Part shown: positions 25,891 through 33,558 of the stretch, piece after piece
Position numbering within the stretch: position 1 is the stretch's first letter
How the letters are laid out: every line of letters begins with the position of its first letter
DNA from: Amantichitinum ursilacus
GTDB taxonomy: Bacteria; Pseudomonadota; Gammaproteobacteria; Burkholderiales; Chitinibacteraceae
DNA: 64,000 nucleotides
Assembly: GCF_001294205.1 (NCBI RefSeq)
Contig: NZ_LAQT01000001.1
Location: 372,001-436,000, forward strand
Direction of reading: 5' to 3'
Position numbers and translations under genes: made by a program
The notes under the pieces: model-generated
The model's input: only the letters and a program-made list of their open reading frames with translations
Databases searched by the model: none
Told to the model about the DNA's origin: nothing

Positions 25891-27327
25891 TCAGGTGACC
25901 ACTGGCACTTGCTGCCGCAACGCAGTCGCCAGTCGCGTAAGTGCCTCATCAATTTGTGCGACATCAATCTCGCCGTAGCCAAATAGCAGCGCCGGTTGTG
26001 GCGGGCTTTCGGCATAAAAGCGCTGCGTGCCGTACAGGCCAATCTGCACCGCATCGCCGGAGGCGATCACCGCCGCTTCGTCGATGCCGGGCTTGAGCAA
26101 CGCGGTCATATGGATGCCCGCCATCGCCACAATCGGCGTAAACCATGGTGCCAGCGGTCCGGTCAGATGCCGGATCAGCATGGCGCGGCGCGCCTCGTAC
26201 AGCTTGTGGCTACGGCGCAAATGCCGTGCGAAGTCACCATCGAGCATAAAGCGCGCTAACGCCGCCTGGGTGAGCGAGGCACTATGCCAGTCCACCAGTT
26301 GCTTGGCTTTGACCAGCGCGCCATAGAGCGATTGCGGCGGCACCAGATAGCCCACGCGTAATTCGGGAAAGATGGTTTTCGAGAAGGTGCCCACATAGGC
26401 CACCAGCCCGGCGCGGTCCAGGCTTTTAAGCGCGTCCAGCGGTCGGCCTTCAAAGCGGAATTCGCCATCGTAGTCATCCTCGGCGATCACCGCGCCGGTG
26501 CGCTGCGCCCATTCCAGCAAGGCGATGCGGCGGTCCAGGCTGAGCGGCATGCCCAGCGGAAACTGATGCGACGGCGTGACATACACCAGCCGCGCCTGCG
26601 CGGGCAGCGCATCCACCACCATGCCGTGCGCGTCCACCGGCACGCTGACCACGCGCGCACCCATTGCCGTAAAACAGGCGCGGGCGGGCGGGTAACCGGG
26701 TTCTTCCATCGCCACGATATCGCCCGGTTGCAGCACCACGCGCGCCAGCAAATCCAGCGCTTGTTGCGCGCCCTGGGTGACGATCACGTCTTGCCACTGG
26801 CTGGCCACCGCGCGGTTAAAGCCGAGGTAACGTGAGATGCCCAAGCGTAGTTCCTGTTCGCCCGCCGGATCGTGATACGCGCCGCGGCCACGCGCCTGCA
26901 AGCGCAGGGCGTGGTTCATGCAGCGTCGCCATGGCTCAAACGGAAAGCGCGTTTTGTCGGTGACGCCGCCCATAAAATCATGCGGATGCGTCGAGCGCGG
27001 CTGCAGCGCCTGCGCGGGTGGCATGGCTTGCCACAGCGGCGACGGCTGCGCCTGTTGCGGCGCGGGCTGGGTCTGCGGCATGCGCTGCGGCCCATCGGCC
27101 ACAAAGGTGCCGTGTCCCGGTTTGCTGAGCAAAAAACTTTCGGCCAGCAAGCGTTCGAACACATCCAGCGTGGTTTTACGCGATACGCCCAGTTGCGCCG
27201 CCAGATCGCGCGTGGACGGCAAGCGCTCGCCCGCGGGCAGGCGGCCATCCAGAATCGCGGCGCGAATCTGCCGGTAAATCTGGCCGCTGAGATCGGTGCG
27301 GCCGTGCAAGGTGACGTGAAGATCCAT
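25891..27327 (-). CDS. MocR-type (GntR-aminotransferase) transcriptional regulator
   Basis: 478-aa regulator joining an N-terminal GntR winged helix (about 10-78, LPSTRDLAAQLGVSRKTTLDVFERL) to a class I aminotransferase-like domain (about 120-470). The PLP-binding Lys is in GTFSKTIFPELRVGY. The family includes PdxR, GabR and many unknown activators. The effector is not predictable here. It lies directly upstream of the AhpD-like gene. Confidence 0.9.
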   Translation of the reverse strand: MDLHVTLHGRTDLSGQIYRQIRAAILDGRLPAGERLPSTRDLAAQLGVSRKTTLDVFERLLAESFLLSKPGHGTFVADGPQRMPQTQPAPQQAQPSPLWQAMPPAQALQPRSTHPHDFMGGVTDKTRFPFEPWRRCMNHALRLQARGRGAYHDPAGEQELRLGISRYLGFNRAVASQWQDVIVTQGAQQALDLLARVVLQPGDIVAMEEPGYPPARACFTAMGARVVSVPVDAHGMVVDALPAQARLVYVTPSHQFPLGMPLSLDRRIALLEWAQRTGAVIAEDDYDGEFRFEGRPLDALKSLDRAGLVAYVGTFSKTIFPELRVGYLVPPQSLYGALVKAKQLVDWHSASLTQAALARFMLDGDFARHLRRSHKLYEARRAMLIRHLTGPLAPWFTPIVAMAGIHMTALLKPGIDEAAVIASGDAVQIGLYGTQRFYAESPPQPALLFGYGEIDVAQIDEALTRLATALRQQVPVVT

Positions 27328-27715
27328 AGGTTTTGGGGGCGGCGAGGGCGCGGGCAGGGTGGTCTGGCGCGATGATAACGGGCCAGCGCGCAGCGTAGCG
27401 CATCATCCCGAGGCCAGTTTCTGATTATGCAAGCGCTTTTGATGGCGCGCCGCCGCAAAAACCTGCAATGAAACAATCACATCGGCGCGAAGTGCATGCA
27501 TGGCCTTGCTTGCCGCGCGGTGCCCGGAAATCGATCCCGACCTTTTATCGGGCGGCAGATGCGTAAGGTATTCCCATTTGCGACATTCGGTTTGCCCGGC
27601 GTTCTGCCCCGCGGCGCCCCCTGATAAAAAGGCGCCCAAAGTGGAACCCATCGCCGCGGCAAGGTTGAAACTGGCCCTTGCCGCACCCCCCAGACTTCTG
27701 CACCTGGAGAAAACG
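27328..27715. other. Divergent intergenic region with strong dyads
   Basis: 388 bases between mocR (minus) and the 86-aa gene (plus). It has GGCGCC repeated as an inverted pair (27613-27636) and a perfect 9-bp-arm hairpin GCGGCAAGG / CCTTGCCGC (27656-27684) just before the small gene. No coding potential recognised. Confidence 0.5.
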
Positions 27716-27976
27716 ATGAGCCTGTTAACCCTGGACCAGTTTCCTGAGCAAGAACGCACTGCGTTTGCCGCAATTTGTCGCGAGTTCGGCTTTGAGCCCG
27801 ACGACTTTGTGGTGAGTGCCGATGCTCACGTCGCCGACACCCTGTGTGACGGCATCGAGGTGGTCACCGTATTGCGTGATCGCGGTTTTCAACAATATTC
27901 GCCGCCGGAATGGATTGCGGAGTTTGAAGATTCGCTGGCGCACGGCGAATTTGGCGCGCCCGGCGTGCAGCATTAA
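27716..27976 (+). CDS. Small acidic hypothetical protein, 86 aa
   Basis: Starts MSLLTLDQFPEQERTAF after CTGGAGA. Strongly acidic, no Cys motif beyond two scattered Cys, no signal peptide. No family recognised. It has its own leader with a 9-bp-arm hairpin. It is followed 69 bp later by the PGM-like gene. Confidence 0.65.
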   Translation: MSLLTLDQFPEQERTAFAAICREFGFEPDDFVVSADAHVADTLCDGIEVVTVLRDRGFQQYSPPEWIAEFEDSLAHGEFGAPGVQH

Positions 27977-28045
27977 ACCGCTGCGGGCAAAAGCGGCGGG
28001 GCGTGCGCATGCACGTGCGCCCCTGCCCATGTAAAATTCCGCCGC

Positions 28046-29035
28046 ATGAACCCGCATCTCGTCCTTCCCCACGCCAGCTGGCCCGACCCGGCCATGCAAT
28101 CGCAAATTACCGCGCAACTAACCCTGCCTGCCCTGGCCACGCTGTTTGGCAAAGGCCAACGCCAGTCCACGCCGCCACAACCGTGGCTGCACTGGCTGCA
28201 GACCCAGTTTGGCAATGCCGCCGTTGCGCCGCTGACGCTAGCGCTGGATATGCCCGATGCCGCACCCGGCTTCTGGTTGCGCGCCGACCCGGTGCATCTG
28301 CATGTGGGGCGCGATCAACTGAGCCTGCAAGACGCGCGCACGCTGGATATCAGCCAGAACGACGCCAATGCGCTGGTGCTGGCGCTTAACGGTTTGTTCA
28401 AGGATGACGGCTGGACCTTTTACGCGCCGCACCCCACGCGCTGGTATCTGCATCTGGCGGCCGACCCGCAACTGACCTTTACCCCGCTGGATGAAGTGAT
28501 CGGCCTGAATATCGATCCGTTTTTGCCGCGCGGCCCCAATGCCATGAACTGGCACCGCGCGCTTAACGAATTGCAGATGCTGCTGTACACCCACGCCACC
28601 AACGATGTGCGCGAAGCACTGGGCAAACTCAGCATCAACAGTATCTGGCTGTGGGGCGGTGGCCAGTGGCCGATGCCCGCGCTGCCGCAACAAGCGGGCC
28701 GCGTGGTGTGGAGCGATGATGACATCGTGCAAGGACTGACTCGCGCCAGTGGCGGCGACGCGCTGCCATTGCCGTTGGGCGCGCAGGATTTGCCAGCGCG
28801 CGACGGCCTGGTCATTGTCGACTGCCTGGCCGCCGCCGTGCGCGCCAACGATGCGCAAGCCTGGTACGCCGCATGGCAAGCGCTGGAGCAACACTGGTTT
28901 GCGCCGCTGTTGGCCGGTTTGCAGGACGGCAGCGTGCACAGTGTGACGTTGTCCGCGCCCGACGCCGGTTGGCGCGTACGCACCGATGCCAGCTTGCGCT
29001 GGCGCTTCTGGCAAGGCCGTCGTCTGCCATTCTGA
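28046..29035 (+). CDS. Phosphoglycerate-mutase-like conserved protein
   Basis: 329-aa cytoplasmic protein of a conserved betaproteobacterial group often annotated as cofactor-independent phosphoglycerate mutase-like, typically next to recJ. Visible conserved stretches include WLRADPVHLHVGRDQL, GRNxMNWHRALNELQMLLYTHxxN-like and SINSIWLWGGGQWP. I see no clear Ser/metal motif of true iPGM, so enzyme activity is uncertain. The gene begins close after the 86-aa gene and is followed 46 bp later by recJ. Confidence 0.65.
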   Translation: MNPHLVLPHASWPDPAMQSQITAQLTLPALATLFGKGQRQSTPPQPWLHWLQTQFGNAAVAPLTLALDMPDAAPGFWLRADPVHLHVGRDQLSLQDARTLDISQNDANALVLALNGLFKDDGWTFYAPHPTRWYLHLAADPQLTFTPLDEVIGLNIDPFLPRGPNAMNWHRALNELQMLLYTHATNDVREALGKLSINSIWLWGGGQWPMPALPQQAGRVVWSDDDIVQGLTRASGGDALPLPLGAQDLPARDGLVIVDCLAAAVRANDAQAWYAAWQALEQHWFAPLLAGLQDGSVHSVTLSAPDAGWRVRTDASLRWRFWQGRRLPF

Positions 29036-29081
29036 TTTCGCCACGGCGAATGTTTAACACGTTGTAATTACCTGGTCTGCC

Positions 29082-30767
29082 ATGCCCCGAATCCAGCCCC
29101 GATCCATTCCTGCCGACCTGGAAGCCCGCTTGCTGCAAAGCGGGCTGTCGGCGCTGGAAGCGCGCCTGTACGCCGCCCGCGGTATCACTGAACCGACTGA
29201 TCTGGAACACGAACTAGCGCGCTTGCTGCCATTTGGTGGGCTCAAGGGCATCCACGAAACGGCGTTTCGCCTGGCCAACGCCATTGCCGCGCGCGAACGC
29301 ATCCTGATCGTCGCCGATTACGATGCCGACGGCGCCACCGCCTGCGCGGTCGCTGTACGCGGCCTCGGTCTGTTTGGCGCGATTGTCGATTTTGTGGTGC
29401 CTAATCGCTTTGAATATGGCTACGGCCTGACGCCGGAAATCGTCGAGCTGGCCGCACAAAAAAATCCTGATCTGCTGGTGACGGTGGATAACGGCATCGC
29501 CAGCGTGGCCGGGGTGGCCGCCGCCAAAGCGCGTGGCATCGACGTACTGATCACCGATCACCATCTGCCCGGCGATAGCCTGCCCGACGCGCTGATCGTT
29601 AACCCCAACCAGCCGGGCTGCACCTTTGCCTCGCGCAATCTGGCAGGTGTGGGGGTGATGTTTTATGTGCTGATGGCGCTGCGGGCCGAGTTGCGCCAAC
29701 GCGGCACGTTTGGCGACCAACCCGAGCCCAATCTGGGCCAGTTGCTGGACCTGGTGGCGCTGGGCACGGTGGCCGATGTGGTGAAGCTGGACGGCAATAA
29801 CCGCATCCTGGTCGAGCAGGGCCTTAAACGCATGCGCGCCGGCCGCGCCAGTCCGGGTGTGATGGCGCTGTTTGCCGCCGCCGGGCGCGATCCCTACAAG
29901 GCCACTTGTTTTGATCTGGGCTTTACGCTGGGTCCGCGGCTGAATGCGGCGGGGCGACTGGACGATATGAGCCTTGGCATCGCCTGCCTGTTGGCGGGCA
30001 GCGTCGACGCGGCTTTGCCCCTGGCGCAAGAACTCGACCAGATGAACCGCGCGCGGCGTGATATCGAAGCGGGTATGCGCGATGAAGCCGAAACCGTACT
30101 CGCTACGCTGGACTGCGAAGCCAGCTATAGCCTGGCGTTGTATCGCGCCGACTGGCACCAGGGCGTGGTCGGCATCGTGGCCTCGCGCGTTAAAGATCGC
30201 TTTCATCGCCCGACCATCGTGTTTGCCGATGGCGGCCCTGACGAGATCAAAGGCTCGGGCCGCTCGATTGTCGGGCTGCATCTACGCGACGCGCTCGACC
30301 TGGTCTCCAAACGCCACCCGGGGCTGATCCTTAAGTTTGGCGGCCACGCCATGGCGGCCGGACTCAGCTTGCGGCCCGGTGATTTCGATGCGTTTCAGCG
30401 CGCCTTCGAAGCGGTCTGCCGCGAACTGATGCCCACCAGCGCACTGGAACGTGTTATTGAAACCGATGGCGCCTTGCCTGAAGACGGCTACAGCATGGCC
30501 GTCGCTGAAAAACTGGATCGCCAGGTCTGGGGCCAGGGTTTTCCCGCGCCGCGCTTTCATGATGAATTTCGCGTGCTGGAACAACGTGTTGTCGGCGAAC
30601 GCCATCTAAAGGTTAAACTGCGCACACGCTATGGCCACGTGCTGGACGGCATCCGCTTTCAGCACCCGGATACGCTGCCGCAAAACGTCATCGCCGTGTT
30701 TTCGATCTCGGTCAACGAATTTCGCGGCGAGCGGATTTTGCAGCTACAACTGGAGCATTGCGAATAA
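29082..30767 (+). CDS. recJ: Single-stranded-DNA-specific exonuclease RecJ
   Basis: 561-aa 5'-3' ssDNA exonuclease for recombination and mismatch repair. DHH-superfamily motifs are present: VADYDADGATA (about 82-92), VTVDNGI, the DHH triad in ITDHHLPGD (about 158-162), and a C-terminal DHHA1 segment with the GGHAMAAGLSL motif. An OB-fold region closes the protein. Length is normal for RecJ. Confidence 0.95.
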   Translation: MPRIQPRSIPADLEARLLQSGLSALEARLYAARGITEPTDLEHELARLLPFGGLKGIHETAFRLANAIAARERILIVADYDADGATACAVAVRGLGLFGAIVDFVVPNRFEYGYGLTPEIVELAAQKNPDLLVTVDNGIASVAGVAAAKARGIDVLITDHHLPGDSLPDALIVNPNQPGCTFASRNLAGVGVMFYVLMALRAELRQRGTFGDQPEPNLGQLLDLVALGTVADVVKLDGNNRILVEQGLKRMRAGRASPGVMALFAAAGRDPYKATCFDLGFTLGPRLNAAGRLDDMSLGIACLLAGSVDAALPLAQELDQMNRARRDIEAGMRDEAETVLATLDCEASYSLALYRADWHQGVVGIVASRVKDRFHRPTIVFADGGPDEIKGSGRSIVGLHLRDALDLVSKRHPGLILKFGGHAMAAGLSLRPGDFDAFQRAFEAVCRELMPTSALERVIETDGALPEDGYSMAVAEKLDRQVWGQGFPAPRFHDEFRVLEQRVVGERHLKVKLRTRYGHVLDGIRFQHPDTLPQNVIAVFSISVNEFRGERILQLQLEHCE

Positions 30768-30825
30768 CACGGCCCGCCCCCGGCGATGAACGGGGCGCGG
30801 CAATAACAAGAAAGAGGACGCACGG

Positions 30826-32088
30826 ATGCGAGCAGGATGGCGCGCTGCACTCAGCGCAATCGGGCTGGGCGTAACAATGACGTGGGCAGCCTGCGCGCAC
30901 GCCGCCTTGCTGACGCCCGAAGAAGCGCAACAGCCGGGCAACCGCGTGTGCAAACCGGCCAAAGGCGGCATGCTGGATTGCACCGATCTGGCCGAGCCTG
31001 ACCCCGCGCCCTCCAACGACGCCAGCATCCAGCCTCTGCCTGCCATCAAATACAGCGGCGAACACTTCCCCGCCCCGACCGCCGAAGCGCCGATCAAACC
31101 CGCCCTCGATACCATCCCCGAAAAACTCGACAGCGATAGCGTGCGCATCGGCTGGGACATCAACTTCGGCACCACCGCGCAATATTGGGAGATCTACGAC
31201 AACGGCGTGCTGGCCATGCGCAGCCAGGAATTTACCCAACGCACGCTGGTGTCATCCAGCAAACAAGACATCAGTGCCCGTGCCGTGTCGGTACAAAGCG
31301 GCGAGTACACACTGCGCCGCCTGGCCGCCGGCCGCCACCTGTTTGAAGTGCGCCTGTGCAACGCCAATGTGGATGGCTCGCCGCTGTGCACCAGCGTTAC
31401 TGGCAATACCTGGGTGGGTGACGTCGACCAGACCCTCGGTAGCCCATCGACGCCTGAAATTGAATGGTTGCCCAGCGTCAGTACCGGCGAACCGGTGGAG
31501 CTGACCTGGCATATGTGGTGGGGCGTGCCTGGTCACTACTGGCAAGTGCTGGACCAAGGGCGCGTGGTGTACGAATCCACCACCTTTAACGAAAACACTG
31601 ACCACACCCAAAGCGCCAGCACCCAATTGCGCGACCTGGCCGCAGGCACGCACGCGCTGACGGTGCGGCTGTGCAGCAAACTGGACTGCGCGGACAGCGA
31701 GGCCTATCCGCTGGAAGTGATGCTGGCCGGCGTCGATGCCGCCGCGCTGCCCAAGCTGGCGCTGCTGGGCAAAGTGGCCGATTCGTGGGTGGTGATGTGG
31801 TCCGTGCCCATGCTGGCCGCCGCCAAACAACCGCTGCGCTGGCGCTGGATCGACGCCGACAGCGGCCAGGCTATTGGCGCCGACCAGACCAAAGCGCGCG
31901 AATGCGAATCCGGCGCGGACGAACTGGTGCAAAAAACCTCGCAGACACGCAGCTATTGCGGACAAACCCGCCTACTGGCGGCGCAAGCGCCGGTGCGGCT
32001 GGGCGTGGAGGTGTGCTGGGCGACGGAACGGGCTTGCCGACGGAGTGAGCCGCTGGAGCTGGTGGGGGCGGCGCGGGCGGGGCGCTAA
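30826..32088 (+). CDS. Secreted protein with tandem chitinase-A N-domain-like modules
   Basis: 420 aa with a signal peptide (ends ACAHA). Two tandem modules of about 110 residues follow: one near VRIGWDINFGTTAQYWEIYDNG and one near VELTWHMWWGVPGHYWQVLDQG. Each ends in an AAGxHxLxVRLC segment. The W-x-WWG-x(5)-W pattern recalls the FnIII-like N-terminal domain of bacterial chitinase A, which guides chitin chains. A third, weaker copy may occupy the C-terminus. No catalytic domain is seen. A carbohydrate-binding role is inferred. Confidence 0.6.
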   Translation: MRAGWRAALSAIGLGVTMTWAACAHAALLTPEEAQQPGNRVCKPAKGGMLDCTDLAEPDPAPSNDASIQPLPAIKYSGEHFPAPTAEAPIKPALDTIPEKLDSDSVRIGWDINFGTTAQYWEIYDNGVLAMRSQEFTQRTLVSSSKQDISARAVSVQSGEYTLRRLAAGRHLFEVRLCNANVDGSPLCTSVTGNTWVGDVDQTLGSPSTPEIEWLPSVSTGEPVELTWHMWWGVPGHYWQVLDQGRVVYESTTFNENTDHTQSASTQLRDLAAGTHALTVRLCSKLDCADSEAYPLEVMLAGVDAAALPKLALLGKVADSWVVMWSVPMLAAAKQPLRWRWIDADSGQAIGADQTKARECESGADELVQKTSQTRSYCGQTRLLAAQAPVRLGVEVCWATERACRRSEPLELVGAARAGR

Positions 32089-32238
32089 TCGAGCAGCCAC
32101 TCAATTTCGGCCTGCTGCAAAGGGCGAAAAGTTTTCTTACTGTATCTCCCTGTTACTTTCACACAACGCTAAAGGCTTCCACGTCTCGTAATGTTTGTCG
32201 CAAAACGCCCGTTTAGGCAATATCCGAGCGCGGCTTGT

Positions 32239-32256
32239 CTGACAAAACATGACATT
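32239..32256. promoter_or_regulatory. Shared regulatory motif, copy 1 (secretion operon leader)
   Basis: CTGACAAAACATGACATT, 121 bp before the first gene of the secretion operon. The same sequence minus one T occurs inverted at 41449-41465, before the SpvB/RHS genes. Confidence 0.5.
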
Positions 32257-32376
32257 GATGGGCGACGCAGCTTCAGGGATGCCTTAGCGGCAAATAATAA
32301 TCAGTAGTGGGCTATGCCTTGCGCAGCTTGCTATCCAGTCATTGGCGACGCAGTGCAGTCTTTTGTTTTTAAAGGG

Positions 32377-33018
32377 GTGGTCTTAAACGCTGAGTGGCTT
32401 GCTCAGCGTTTTGGCACATATCGGCGCATTGCAGGCATGCATCCGCTTTACCTGATCTGGATGGCCAGCCTCGTTATTGCCTTGGTCACCAGCTTGGCCG
32501 GTGTATGGCTGGCCCGCACCAAATGGTTGGAGCTGCAGCACGACCGACAGCTGTATGCGCGGCTATTGCAAATCCCCCATGTCAAACCCTCCCCGTTATA
32601 TGCGTCGGCCACGCCAACTTTTCTGAATGAATTGCCCACTCGTTTCGGCGAAGAAAAATTTATCGCCAGCCTTAACGAAGTAGCCCTCAAGCAAAAAGCA
32701 CAGCTTATTGAAGTCTCCGTCCAGCGGACGCCAGCATCGGAAAATCGTTTGCCCCGTGTAGAACTGGATGCGCGATTGCGGGGGACCTATCCCGCGATCA
32801 AAGCGGTACTGGCGACCGCGCTGCAGGCCTATCCCGGCCTGGCGATTGAACACCTCTCCATGCGCAACGCCGGGCTGGCGTCATCAGCCGGCACCATGGC
32901 CGTTGGCGCTACCGGGCCAGCGGCAACAACCGGCCTGGCGGGCACATTGCAACAAGAAGCTTCAGTGCATCTGTCGCAATGGTTGCGCCCGACTGATGCC
33001 GCGTCCGGGGTGCAGTAG
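32377..33018 (+). CDS. PilO/GspM/MshJ-like inner-membrane assembly protein
   Basis: First gene of the secretion operon. A single membrane helix (LYLIWMASLVIALVTSLAGVW) is preceded by a short amphipathic stretch (WLAQRFGTYRR), as in MshJ/PilO-like platform proteins, with a ferredoxin-like periplasmic domain after it and a Gly/Ala/Thr-rich tail. Start uncertain: GTG 32377 gives the MshJ-like N-terminus but its ribosome site is too close. ATG 32314 or ATG 32437 are alternatives. The next gene starts 2 bp after the stop. Assignment is by topology and context, not strong motifs. Confidence 0.6.
   Translation: MVLNAEWLAQRFGTYRRIAGMHPLYLIWMASLVIALVTSLAGVWLARTKWLELQHDRQLYARLLQIPHVKPSPLYASATPTFLNELPTRFGEEKFIASLNEVALKQKAQLIEVSVQRTPASENRLPRVELDARLRGTYPAIKAVLATALQAYPGLAIEHLSMRNAGLASSAGTMAVGATGPAATTGLAGTLQQEASVHLSQWLRPTDAASGVQ
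32385..32411 (+). other. Perfect 10-bp-arm hairpin at the start of the secretion operon
   Basis: AAACGCTGAG / CTCAGCGTTT with a 7-base loop and four T. It is terminator-like but inside the longer start versions of the PilO-like gene. Could attenuate transcription or mask translation. Confidence 0.35.
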
Positions 33019-33020
33019 GC

Positions 33021-33554
33021 ATGCGCAAGAGCCTGCTTTGGAGCCTCATCCTGACGATCGGTGCGAGCGTCTGGACGCTATGGTCGGCCGACCGCGCTTC
33101 CGAAGGCCTGGTTGCTCCGGTTCGGCGGACGCTAAAGGCGACGGAACCGCAAGTACTGTTTGCCCACGAAGCGCCGCAAGCATCGGCCGTCGCACTGGCT
33201 TGGCCCGCACATTGGGCCGCGCCCGAGATCGCCAGCGCGGTGCGTAATCCATTTGATCCGGTGGCGGAGCCAACACCAAAGCCAACCCGCGCTCCGATCG
33301 TGACCGTAACGGGAGCGCCGCCCCCACCTCCGGCGATTCCTGCGGTGGCTTATCGCCTGGTAGGCAAGATGATGGGCGCAGACGGTCGGCCGGTGCTGTA
33401 TCTGCAGCGTGACAATCAAATGGTTGAAGCGCGCATGGGCGACACCCTTTCGGATGGATACACCGTGGAGTCGGTGGGCGCATCGTCAGTGACGTTAATC
33501 CACACCCCTTCTGGCACGCATGCCACGCTTGATTTACCCGAGGTTCGGGATTAG
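33021..33554 (+). CDS. PilP/GspC-like periplasmic linker protein
   Basis: 177 aa with an N-terminal membrane anchor (LLWSLILTIGASVWTLW), an RNPFDP motif near residue 75, a Pro-rich linker (about 80-105) and a C-terminal beta domain (YRLVGKMMGADGRPVLYLQ ... GDTLSDGYTVESVGASSVTL). This matches the HR/PilP fold that contacts the secretin N0 domain. It sits between the PilO-like gene and the secretin, as in T4P/T2SS-type operons. Confidence 0.72.
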   Translation: MRKSLLWSLILTIGASVWTLWSADRASEGLVAPVRRTLKATEPQVLFAHEAPQASAVALAWPAHWAAPEIASAVRNPFDPVAEPTPKPTRAPIVTVTGAPPPPPAIPAVAYRLVGKMMGADGRPVLYLQRDNQMVEARMGDTLSDGYTVESVGASSVTLIHTPSGTHATLDLPEVRD

Positions 33555-33558
33555 CGCC

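Noticed and set aside
32100-32376. c-di-GMP (GEMM) riboswitch before the secretion operon
   Set aside because: Searched for the GCAAACC...GGGACGCAAAGCC pattern and tetraloop receptor; only short unrelated GCAAA matches found.
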